From positions 1-49,476 of the forward strand of contig NZ_MUBM01000208.1 of assembly GCF_002154505.1 (NCBI RefSeq): a stretch of DNA of 49,476 nt, given 5' to 3'. Of the stretch, positions 38,644 to 46,358 are shown piece after piece; position 1 is the first letter of the stretch, and every line of letters starts with the position of its first letter. The translations under genes and the position numbers were made by a program. Below the pieces are notes generated by a model. That model was not told where the DNA came from and ran no database searches. It was given only the letters and a program-made list of their open reading frames with translations. This DNA comes from Streptomyces carpinensis (lineage in GTDB: Bacteria > Actinomycetota > Actinomycetes > Streptomycetales > Streptomycetaceae).

Positions 38644-40986
38644 TCAGCGGACGTTCGGCTTGCGGTGCGGGGGCTGTTCCGGGGCCGGACGGTGCTTCGG
38701 CGGCGGAACCGGGCGGCACGTGGTCGCGTTCGGTTCGAGCCTGAGCTCCTCGCCGTGGTGGCGGACCGTCAGCGGCGGTCCGGACAGCAGCGCGTAGGTG
38801 GCGCTCTGCTGGGTGAACTCCACGCGCAGCCGACGGCCGCGGAAGAGCATGGAGAAGGCGAGGCGGCTGAACTTCTCCGGCAGGCGCGGCGCGAACTCCA
38901 GCGATTCGCCGAACCGGCGGGTGCCGCCGAAGCCCATCACGAGCGCCAACCAGGTGCCGGCCAGCGACGCGATGTGCAGTCCGTCGCGCGTGTTGTGCTC
39001 CAGGTCCTCCAGGTCCATCAGGGCGGCCTCGGCCGCGTAGTCGTAGGCGAGCCGCAGGTGGCCCGTCTGCGCGGCGATGACCGCCTGCACGGACGCCGAC
39101 AGCGACGAGTCCCGGACGGTCAGCGGCTCGTAGTAGGCGAAGTTTCGAGCGATGTGCTCCTCGTCGAACTCGGCGCTGCAGGCGTACATCGCCAGCACCA
39201 GGTCGGCCTGCTTGATCACCTGCTTGCGGTAGATGTCGAAGTAGGGGAAGTGCAGCATCAGCGGGTACTGGTCGGCGCGGGTGTTGGCGAAGTCCCAGTG
39301 CTGGTAGCGGGTGAAGCCCGCGTGCTGCTCGTGCACCCGCAGTTCGGCGTTGTAGGGGATGTGCATGGCCTCGGCGGCGTCCCGCCAGGCGGCGCTCTCC
39401 TCGTCGTCGGCGCCGAGCCGCTCCGCCTCCTTCGGGTACCGCTCGACGACGTCGGCGGCGTCGAGCAGGTTCGCCCGGGCCATCAGGTTGGTGTAGATGT
39501 TGTCGTCGGCGATCGCGCTGTACTCGTCGGGGCCGGTGACGCCGTCGATGTGGAAGGTGCCCCGGTGGTCGTGGTGGCCGAGCGAGCGCCACAGCCGCGC
39601 GGTCTCCACCAGCAGTTCGATCCCGGTCTCGCGCTCGAAGTCCTCGTCGCCCGTCGCCGCCACGTAGCGCACCACGGCGTGCGCGATGTCGGCGTTCACG
39701 TGGAAGGCGGCCGTGCCGGCCGGCCAGTACGCCGACCCCTCCTCGCCCCCGATGGTCCGCCAGGGGAACGCCGCGCCGCGCAGCCCCAGCTGGGCGGCGC
39801 GCTCCCGGGCGGCGGGCAGGGTGTTCTGCCGCCAGCGCAGTGCCTCGGCCACGGCGTCCGGGGAGGTGTACGTCAGCAGCGGCAGCACGAACATCTCGGT
39901 GTCCCAGAAGGCGTGCCCGTCGTAGCCCGAGCCGGTCAGCCCCTTCGCCGGGATCGCCCGCTCCTCGGCGCGGGCACCGGCCTGCAGCACGTGGAAGAGG
40001 GCGAAGCGGACGGCCTGCTGGATCTCCTCGTCGCCGTCGACCTCGACGTCCGCGCTCGCCCAGAAGTCGTCGAGGTACGCCCGCTGGTCCTCGACCAGGC
40101 CCGCCCAGCCGTCGTGCGCGGCGGCCGCCAGGGCCGCGTCCACCTGGTCGCTCATCGCCGGCAGGGAGCGCGTGCCGGACCAGCCGTGGGCGACGAGCTT
40201 GTCCACGCGCAGCTTCTGCCCCGGGCCCAGGACGGCGGCGACCGTCAACCGGGCCAGGTCCGGGCGGCTCTCGCTGCTGGTCGTAGTGCGCTCGGGACCG
40301 GAGACGACGTGGTCCGCGGCCACGGCCACACGCAGTCCGCTGTTACGGGTGCAGTGGACCAGGCGCAGCCGGTTGTCGCGGGCGAAGTCCTCCTCCGGCT
40401 GCAGCGGTGCCTCGAGGGCCATCGCCGCGCGCGGGTCGCCCTTGGTCTGCGGCAACTGCTCGTTGGCGACGAGTTCGGACTGGATGACCACACGCGTCTG
40501 GCAGTCGACCGCCTCCACCTCGTAGGAGACCGCGCCGATGGACCGCTGGGTGAGGGAGATCATCCGGGTGGAGCGCACCCGGATCCGGGTGCCGGCGGGC
40601 GAGCACCAGTCGCAGGTCCGCTCCAGGACCCCCCGGCGCAGGTCGAGCACGCGCTCGTGCGAGACGAGCCGGCCGTAGCGAAGGTCGAACGGCTCGTCGT
40701 CGACGAGCAGCCGCAAGACCTTGCCGTTGGTGATGTTGATGACGGTCTGACCCGACTCCGGGTAGCCGTAGCCCGCCTCGGCGTACGGCAGCGGGTGGAC
40801 CTCGTGGACGCCGTTGAGGTAGGAGCCGGGCAGGCCGTGCGGTTCGCCCTCGTCGAGGTTGCCGCGCCAGCCGACGTGGCCGTTGGACAGCGCGAAGACG
40901 GACTCGCTCTGGGCCAGCACGTCCAGGCTGAGGTCCGTCTCGCGCACGGTCCAGGGCTCCACCGCGTACGAACCGTGGGTGATCAC
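38644..40986 (-). CDS. Glycoside hydrolase family 65 phosphorylase (trehalose/maltose/kojibiose type)
   Basis: A 780-residue cytoplasmic disaccharide phosphorylase. The N-terminal domain has SESVFALSNGHVGWRGNL (27-44); the barrel has GYDGHAFWDTEMFVLP (355-370) and the catalytic acid Glu488 in DGVTGPDEYSAIADDN; KQADLVLAMY follows. The family splits trehalose, maltose or kojibiose with phosphate, giving beta-glucose-1-phosphate and glucose. The beta-phosphoglucomutase gene just upstream overlaps by four bases (GTGA) and would turn that product into glucose-6-phosphate, so inversion and pathway are well supported. Rv3400-Rv3401 is the same pair. Substrate within the family cannot be set by eye. 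GTG start at 40986. Confidence 0.93.
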   Translation of the reverse strand: MITHGSYAVEPWTVRETDLSLDVLAQSESVFALSNGHVGWRGNLDEGEPHGLPGSYLNGVHEVHPLPYAEAGYGYPESGQTVINITNGKVLRLLVDDEPFDLRYGRLVSHERVLDLRRGVLERTCDWCSPAGTRIRVRSTRMISLTQRSIGAVSYEVEAVDCQTRVVIQSELVANEQLPQTKGDPRAAMALEAPLQPEEDFARDNRLRLVHCTRNSGLRVAVAADHVVSGPERTTTSSESRPDLARLTVAAVLGPGQKLRVDKLVAHGWSGTRSLPAMSDQVDAALAAAAHDGWAGLVEDQRAYLDDFWASADVEVDGDEEIQQAVRFALFHVLQAGARAEERAIPAKGLTGSGYDGHAFWDTEMFVLPLLTYTSPDAVAEALRWRQNTLPAARERAAQLGLRGAAFPWRTIGGEEGSAYWPAGTAAFHVNADIAHAVVRYVAATGDEDFERETGIELLVETARLWRSLGHHDHRGTFHIDGVTGPDEYSAIADDNIYTNLMARANLLDAADVVERYPKEAERLGADDEESAAWRDAAEAMHIPYNAELRVHEQHAGFTRYQHWDFANTRADQYPLMLHFPYFDIYRKQVIKQADLVLAMYACSAEFDEEHIARNFAYYEPLTVRDSSLSASVQAVIAAQTGHLRLAYDYAAEAALMDLEDLEHNTRDGLHIASLAGTWLALVMGFGGTRRFGESLEFAPRLPEKFSRLAFSMLFRGRRLRVEFTQQSATYALLSGPPLTVRHHGEELRLEPNATTCRPVPPPKHRPAPEQPPHRKPNVR

Positions 40987-41735
40987 GCGGCACCTCCCTT
41001 TCCGGCGAGGAGCTCGGCCAGGTCCTTGACCACCACGTCGGCGCCGTGCGCGTACAGCGCGTCGGTCTGGCCCACGCGGTCGACGCCGACCACGTATCCG
41101 AAGTGGCCCGAGCGGCCCGCGTCCATGCCGGCCAGCGCGTCCTCGAAGACGGTGGCCTGCTTGGCGTCGACACCGAGGTCCTGGGCGGCGGCGAGGAAGG
41201 TGTCCGGGTGCGGTTTGCCGGGCAGCCTGCGCTCGCGCGCGACCACTCCGTCGATCCTGACGTCGAAGAGCCGTTCGGCGTCGATCGAGCGCAGCACGTC
41301 CAGGGTGTTGGCGCTGGAGGAGACGATCGCCGTCTTCAGGCCCTCGGCCCGGACCGCCTCGATGTAGCGCAGGGTTCCCTCGTAGGCTTCCACACCTTCT
41401 GTACGGATTTTCTGCAGAACGAGTTCATTCTTCCGGTTGCCGACCCCGTTGACCGTCTGCGCGTCGGGCGGGTCGTCGGGACTGCCCTCGGGCAGTTCGA
41501 TGCCCCGCGATGCGAGGAAGGTGCGCACCCCGTCGGCGCGGGGGCGCCCGTCGACGTACTCGTCGTAGTCCGCGACCGCGTCGAAGGGCCGGAAGTCCGC
41601 GCCCTCCCGCTCGCGCAGGAACGCGTCGAACGTCTCCTTCCAGGCGGCCGCGTGCACCACGGCCGTCTTGGTGACGACCCCGTCGAGGTCGAAGAGGCAG
41701 GCCAGGATTGTCTGGGGCAGACCGAGCTCTGTCAT
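40983..41735 (-). CDS. Beta-phosphoglucomutase (HAD family)
   Basis: A 250-residue HAD-superfamily enzyme interconverting beta-glucose-1-phosphate and glucose-6-phosphate. DLDGVVTKT at 16-24 carries the nucleophile Asp16 and acid/base Asp18; AIVSSSAN (about 135) is motif II and KPHPDTFLAAAQDLGV with VFEDALAGMDAG are motifs III and IV. An insert cap region with DYDEYVDGRPRADGVRTFL is typical of the trehalose-associated subgroup. ATG at 41735 with GAAGGG upstream; longer frames lack a ribosome binding site. It is coupled to the GH65 gene and probably leads a two-gene operon for intracellular trehalose or maltose breakdown. Confidence 0.92.
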   Translation of the reverse strand: MTELGLPQTILACLFDLDGVVTKTAVVHAAAWKETFDAFLREREGADFRPFDAVADYDEYVDGRPRADGVRTFLASRGIELPEGSPDDPPDAQTVNGVGNRKNELVLQKIRTEGVEAYEGTLRYIEAVRAEGLKTAIVSSSANTLDVLRSIDAERLFDVRIDGVVARERRLPGKPHPDTFLAAAQDLGVDAKQATVFEDALAGMDAGRSGHFGYVVGVDRVGQTDALYAHGADVVVKDLAELLAGKGGAA

Positions 41736-41871
41736 ACAGGCACCCTTCCCCACATCGCGGGCTCGAGAGGGTGTCACGTGCCACATCGGACGTACTTTCC
41801 GACAACTATCCGACCATCAGATGCCCTCCGCGCGAGGGGATGCGGGCCGACCGGGTGACACACTGTGGCCT

Positions 41872-42591
41872 GTGCCGCCGACCTTCCACGAACTCCTCGT
41901 CCGGGCCCGGTCCCTCACCCGCGACGGGCACCGCGCCATCCTCGGCATCGCGGGCAGCCCCGGCGCGGGCAAGTCGACGCTCGCCGAGCATCTGGTGCGG
42001 GCGCTGAACGGCGCGGGCGAACCATGGGTCGCGCACGTCCCGATGGACGGCTTCCACCTCGCCGACGCCGAACTCGACCGCCTCGGCCGCCGGGACCGCA
42101 AGGGCGCGCCGGACACGTTCGACGCGGCGGGGTACGCGGCGCTGCTGCGCCGGCTGCGGGAGGAGTACGAGCACGCGGCGGCGGACGGCGGCGAGACGGT
42201 GTACGCGCCGGGCTTCGAGCGGGTCCTGGAGCAGCCGGTCGCGGGCGCGATCCCGGTGGCGCCGTCCGTCCGGCTGGTCGTGACGGAGGGCAACTACCTG
42301 CTGCTGGACACCGGCGCCTGGGCGCGGGTGCGGCCGCAGCTGGACGAGGTGTGGTTCTGTGAGCTCGACGAGCGGGAGCGGGTCCGCCGTCTCGTCGCCC
42401 GCCACGAGGAGTTCGGCAAGGACCACGAGCAGGCGGTCGCCTGGGTTCTGGGCACCGACCAGCGCAACGCGGACCTGGTGGCGGCGACCCGCGAACGCGC
42501 GGACCTGGTCGTGCCCGAAACGGCCCTGCCGGACCCGGGTGGGACGCGAGCACCGGGCTCCGGTGCGCTGCCTCTTCGCGGGACGGGGTGA
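41872..42591 (+). CDS. Nucleoside/pantothenate-kinase-like P-loop protein
   Basis: A 239-residue P-loop kinase. Walker A is GIAGSPGAGKST near residue 24-35; PMDGFHLADAELDRLGRRDR follows and YAPGFERVLEQPVAGAIPV plus TEGNYLLLDTGAWARVRPQL are shared with the uridine-kinase/pantothenate-kinase-like family; the lid RRLVARHEEFGKDHEQA closes the site. Relatives phosphorylate nucleosides or fructose-like sugars; the substrate here is open. No ribosome binding site is visible before the GTG at 41872, and an in-frame ATG at 41821 is possible; a -10-like CACACTGT precedes the GTG, so it may be leaderless. Divergent from the beta-PGM operon. Confidence 0.82.
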   Translation: MPPTFHELLVRARSLTRDGHRAILGIAGSPGAGKSTLAEHLVRALNGAGEPWVAHVPMDGFHLADAELDRLGRRDRKGAPDTFDAAGYAALLRRLREEYEHAAADGGETVYAPGFERVLEQPVAGAIPVAPSVRLVVTEGNYLLLDTGAWARVRPQLDEVWFCELDERERVRRLVARHEEFGKDHEQAVAWVLGTDQRNADLVAATRERADLVVPETALPDPGGTRAPGSGALPLRGTG

Positions 42592-42670
42592 ACTCCCGCC
42601 GGGCGAGGCCCGTACCGATGTGTACGGCGGAGGGTCTGCCGGTGCGAGTCCTGGAGCGGTGACACGGCGG

Positions 42671-44422
42671 ATGACGGCGGGCGAGCAGCACATGGCCCTG
42701 GCTCCCGGGCCCCTCGGCGGTGACGCGCCCCCGGAGGCGTCCGCCGGGCCGCCGAGCGCGCCCGGGGGCGCGGCGGCGCGTGCGTACGGCCGGCTGCGGC
42801 CGCACCGTCGGTGGCTGGTGCCGCTCGCCGTCGTGCTGCTGCTGGCGCAGATGGCCGTCGCGATGGTCACGGCGGCGGCCGAGCAGACCCCCACCATCGA
42901 CGAGCCCGTGTACGTCGGCACGGCCGCCGTCTACCTCCACGAGCACAGCCTGGCTTACAACCCCGAACACCCGCCGCTCGGCAAGTTGCTGATCGCGGTG
43001 GGGGTCGCCGCCGCCGGCCCGCACCTCGACGCCTCGTTCACCGGCGACCAGGGGCGGCTCGGGCGGCATCTGCTCTACGAGTCGGGCAACGACCCGTGGC
43101 GGCTGATGCTGTGGGCCCGGCTGCCGGTGATCGTCGTGACACTGCTGTTCGGGCTGGTGGTGTTCGCGTTCGCCAGGGAGCTCGCCGGCGCCATGGGCGC
43201 GCTGGTGGCCCTCACCCTCTACGCGTTCTCACCCGATCTGATCGCGCACGGCTCGCTGGCCACGCTGGACGTGCCCGCGGCGGGCTTCGTGCTGACCTCG
43301 GCGTGGCTGCTGTGGCGGGCACGGCGGCGGCCCGGACCGTACGTGCCCCTGGCGGGCGCGGCGCTCGGGGCGGCCGTGGCGACCAAGATGAACTCGCTGC
43401 CGGCGGTGCCGGTGCTGCTGGCGCTCGCCGTCGCCTCGGCGTGGACGAGCCGCCGTCCCGCCGTCGGTGGTGCCGGCCGGACCCGCGCCGCCCGGGTCCT
43501 GGCCGTCGGGGCCACACGCGCCGCCGTCGCCGGAGCGGTCGCCATCGCCGTCGTATGGGCCTCCTACCTGGTCGTCGACCCTCAGCTGCGCCGGGCGTAC
43601 CGGCAGCCGGTGCCGGCGGTGCACGGGCTGCGCGGGGCACTGGTCGATCTTCTGCCGTTCCCGCAGGCGTACCGCGACGGGATGCGGATCCAGTTCGGGT
43701 TCGAGACCCAGCCCTGGCAGGGGTTTCTGTTCGGGCACGTGTACACCGGTGCACGCTGGTACTACCTGCCGGTCGCGCTGCTGGTGAAGACGCCGCTCGG
43801 CCTGCTGGCCCTGTGGACCGCCGGGGCGGTCGCCCTGGTGGCCGTGCGGCGGCTGCGGCACGCGGCGCCGTACGTCCTCGCTCCGCCCGCGGTGCTGCTG
43901 GCCGCGGCGATGCACTCCTCGCGCGACTTCGGCACCCGGTACGCGCTGTTCCTGCCGATGTTCCTGGCCGTCGCCGCGGCCGGTGTGCTCGCCGCGCGCC
44001 GCACGCCGCGGTCGCTCGCCGGGGTGGGGGCGCTGGTGGTGTTCGTCACGGTCAGTTCGCTGGGGACGTTCCCGTACTACCTGCCCTACTCCAACGAGGC
44101 GTTCGGCGGGCCGGCGAGGACACATCTGCGGCTGCACGACTCCAACGTGGACTGGGGCCAGGACCTGGGCCGGCTCGCCGACCGGCTGCGCGCACGGTAC
44201 CCGCGCGAACGGATCTGGCTGGTCTACAAGGGCAGCGGGGTTCCGTCCTTCTACGGCATCCACTCGGCCGACCCGCGCGCGGTGCCCGAGGAGCGGGTGC
44301 ACGGGTTGCTGGTGGTGTCGGACTCCGCCGCCGCCAAGGCGAAGGGGCGGCTGGCCGCGCTGATCGGGACCAGCCGCCCGGTCGACGAGGTCGGTCACTC
44401 GATCACGATCTACCGGCGTTGA
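42671..44422 (+). CDS. Dolichyl-phosphate-mannose-protein-mannosyltransferase-like GT-C enzyme
   Basis: A 583-residue membrane glycosyltransferase with about nine to eleven spans, the first near residues 41-63. TPTIDEPVYVGTAA in the first outer loop contains the catalytic DE pair, and HPPLGKLLIA follows, as in PMT-family (GT39) enzymes. SSRDFGTRYALFLPMFLA and NVDWGQDLGRLADRLRARYP (separate) near the end recall ArnT/PMT relatives. Sugar would come from a polyprenyl-phosphate donor. Possible starts are ATG 42671, GTG 42659 and ATG 42692; I used 42671, with GGAG 14 bases upstream. It lies 79 bases after the P-loop kinase on the same strand but shares no obvious pathway with it. Confidence 0.85.
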   Translation: MTAGEQHMALAPGPLGGDAPPEASAGPPSAPGGAAARAYGRLRPHRRWLVPLAVVLLLAQMAVAMVTAAAEQTPTIDEPVYVGTAAVYLHEHSLAYNPEHPPLGKLLIAVGVAAAGPHLDASFTGDQGRLGRHLLYESGNDPWRLMLWARLPVIVVTLLFGLVVFAFARELAGAMGALVALTLYAFSPDLIAHGSLATLDVPAAGFVLTSAWLLWRARRRPGPYVPLAGAALGAAVATKMNSLPAVPVLLALAVASAWTSRRPAVGGAGRTRAARVLAVGATRAAVAGAVAIAVVWASYLVVDPQLRRAYRQPVPAVHGLRGALVDLLPFPQAYRDGMRIQFGFETQPWQGFLFGHVYTGARWYYLPVALLVKTPLGLLALWTAGAVALVAVRRLRHAAPYVLAPPAVLLAAAMHSSRDFGTRYALFLPMFLAVAAAGVLAARRTPRSLAGVGALVVFVTVSSLGTFPYYLPYSNEAFGGPARTHLRLHDSNVDWGQDLGRLADRLRARYPRERIWLVYKGSGVPSFYGIHSADPRAVPEERVHGLLVVSDSAAAKAKGRLAALIGTSRPVDEVGHSITIYRR

Positions 44423-44535
44423 ACACGCATCCGCGGGTGCGCGGCCTTCCGGCGGTGAGCGAAATGCCGGGTGCGTGGCCGGTTGTGGCCGCTCAGGCCC
44501 TGGTCATGACAGTGAGTGAGCTATGTTGAACCCCT

Positions 44536-45483
44536 GTGGGAGACAATGAAGGCGCCTCGGCGCCATCGCCGCAGCAGGCCCGGGCACAGGCGTCCGCGAT
44601 CACCTCGGGAAAGACGGTGCCCCAGGCGGAGGCCGCGCCGACGTCCCAGCTCAGAGAGCTCTTCGACGGGCCCCAGCTGTCTCCCGGGCAGCGTCGCATC
44701 GCCCAGTACCTGATCGAGAACATCGCCGAGGCGGCCTTTCTGTCGATCACCGAGCTCGCGGACCGGGTCGGGGTCAGTCAGCCGTCCGTGACGCGCTTCG
44801 CCGGCGCGGTCGGGTTCAGCGGTTACCCCGCGCTGCGCGAGAGGCTCCAGTCCATCGCGCTCCGGACGCTCGCGGGCGGGCCGGGTACTGCGGAGGAGAA
44901 CCGGGGCAACGAGCTCCAGGCGGCGGTCGACGCCGAGATCGAGAACCTGGAGAACCTGCGCCGGGACTTCGCCGACCCCGACCGCGTGATCGCCGTGGGC
45001 CGCGAGCTGTCGCGGTCGGCCCCGCTGACCGTGCTCGGGCTGCGCATCTCGGTCTCGCTCGCCGAGTACTTCGCCTACGCCGCCCGGCGGATCCATCCCG
45101 ACGTGCGGCTGGTCACCCTCGGCGGGAGCGTCGCCTACGACGCGCTGCTGCAGTCCCGCGAGGCGGGCGGCACCTGGGTGCTGGCCTTCTCCATGCCCCG
45201 GCACGCGCACGAGACCCTCACCGCCGTCCGGGTCGCCCGCAGCGCCGGGCTCAAGGTGGCCCTGATCACCGATCTGGCGCTGGGACCGGTGGCCGACGAG
45301 GCGGACGTCACCTTCGCCACCGGGACCGGTTCCCGCCTGGTCTTCGACTCCTACGCCGCGGCCGGTGTCATGTGCGCGGCCCTGCTCCAGGCCATGACCG
45401 ACGCCGACCCGGAGCGGACCCAGGCGCGGCTGGAGGAGTACGAGCAGCTCGCGGACCAGCACCAGTTCTTCCTCAAGGACTGA
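44536..45483 (+). CDS. RpiR/MurR-family regulator with SIS domain
   Basis: A 315-residue regulator. A disordered tail (1-37) precedes an HTH_6 domain (about 38-112; FLSITELADRVGVSQPSVTR and FSGYPALRERLQ) and a sugar-isomerase SIS domain (about 140-290; LTVLGLRISVSLAEYFAYAA and ALITDLALGPVADEADVTF). SIS domains bind phosphosugars, so it probably controls a sugar pathway in response to a sugar phosphate. GTG at 44536 has no strong ribosome binding site; TATGTT nine bases upstream looks like a -10, so the message may be leaderless. Target genes are not evident next to it. Confidence 0.9.
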   Translation: MGDNEGASAPSPQQARAQASAITSGKTVPQAEAAPTSQLRELFDGPQLSPGQRRIAQYLIENIAEAAFLSITELADRVGVSQPSVTRFAGAVGFSGYPALRERLQSIALRTLAGGPGTAEENRGNELQAAVDAEIENLENLRRDFADPDRVIAVGRELSRSAPLTVLGLRISVSLAEYFAYAARRIHPDVRLVTLGGSVAYDALLQSREAGGTWVLAFSMPRHAHETLTAVRVARSAGLKVALITDLALGPVADEADVTFATGTGSRLVFDSYAAAGVMCAALLQAMTDADPERTQARLEEYEQLADQHQFFLKD

Positions 45484-45894
45484 GCGGGACCCGCACCCGC
45501 GGAGGGAGTGTGCCGCCCCGCCGGGCCGCGCAGCCGGTCCGAAGATCCGTACAGCCGCGGAGCCGGTCGGGAAGTCCGCCGGGCGGGCATCGGTCGGGAA
45601 GTCCGCCCGAGCACCGGGTGAGAAATCCGCCGGAACACGAGTCGGCGGACTGGTCGGAACGTATGGGGAGCTTGCCGCCCAAAGCAGGCATGAATGTTTT
45701 CATACGTCTTGCAAAGCGGATGGCATATATAAATACTGCTCACGGATCGCGGTCGGCCCACTCCGGGCGCGTTCCACGGGGCGTCCGGCCGGGCACCGCC
45801 CGCGCGAGCGCCCGTGGCGGCCCCGGTCATCCCCTAGGCCGGGGTCGCCTCGCCCTCGTCGGAGCACCCTTCACGACGCCGCAGACCGGAAGCG
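45484..45894. other. Intergenic region with degenerate repeats and an AT-rich promoter-like core
   Basis: About 410 bases. CGGTCGGGAAGTCCGCC occurs at 45564-45580 and 45591-45607 with more degenerate copies before and after, a roughly 27-base periodic array. Further on, ATGAA-tgtt-TTCAT (45690-45703) is a perfect palindrome, followed by TTGCAA (45709-45714) and the very AT-rich TATATAAATACT (45726-45737). This is the most AT-rich point in the window and is probably a promoter for the gene at 45895 with an operator at the palindrome. Confidence 0.6.
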
Positions 45895-46275
45895 ATGATC
45901 ATGCCTGTGACGACCATGCGCACCAGCCCGGACTGGCCCTGCCAGGTCAAGGCCCCCGGCAGCTACGACTGGGAGCGCTCGGCGACCAGGTGGCTGCGCG
46001 AGCTGGTGCCCGCCCGCTACGGCAGCTACCCCGCGCTGGTGCGCCACCCCGTGCTGCTCGCCCGCCACGCGCAGATCCAGGTCCAGCAGGAGATCCGGGT
46101 GGCCCGCACCGCCCTGCAGACCGCGCGCGCCGACCTGCCCCGGCTCGGCATGCCCGAGTCAGTCATCGAACACACGATCAAGCTGTACGCCGCGGAGCTG
46201 ACGCAGCTCCAGCACATCGCGCGCAGTGTCCGTGCGGTGTCGCAGGCGCTGGTGGAGCGCGGCGGCGCCCGCTGA
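45895..46275 (+). CDS. Small conserved helical protein of unknown function
   Basis: A 126-residue soluble protein. It begins with two close starts (ATG 45895 and 45901, behind GGAAGCG), contains WERSATRWLRELVPARYGSY and HPVLLARHAQIQVQQEIRVA and ends in long helices (IKLYAAELTQLQHIARSVRA). The pattern is familiar from unnamed streptomycete proteins located beside ANTAR or SpoIIE regulators, but I cannot name a function. Its gene sits 83 bases upstream of the ANTAR-phosphatase gene on the same strand and may share its promoter, so a role in the same signalling path is conceivable. Confidence 0.75.
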   Translation: MIMPVTTMRTSPDWPCQVKAPGSYDWERSATRWLRELVPARYGSYPALVRHPVLLARHAQIQVQQEIRVARTALQTARADLPRLGMPESVIEHTIKLYAAELTQLQHIARSVRAVSQALVERGGAR

Positions 46276-46358
46276 AGAACAGTCTTGATCGATTTCTCGT
46301 ACGAATCCGGACCGAGAAGTCTGTGATCGGACCGCTCATCATGTGCGATGCTCGTCGC

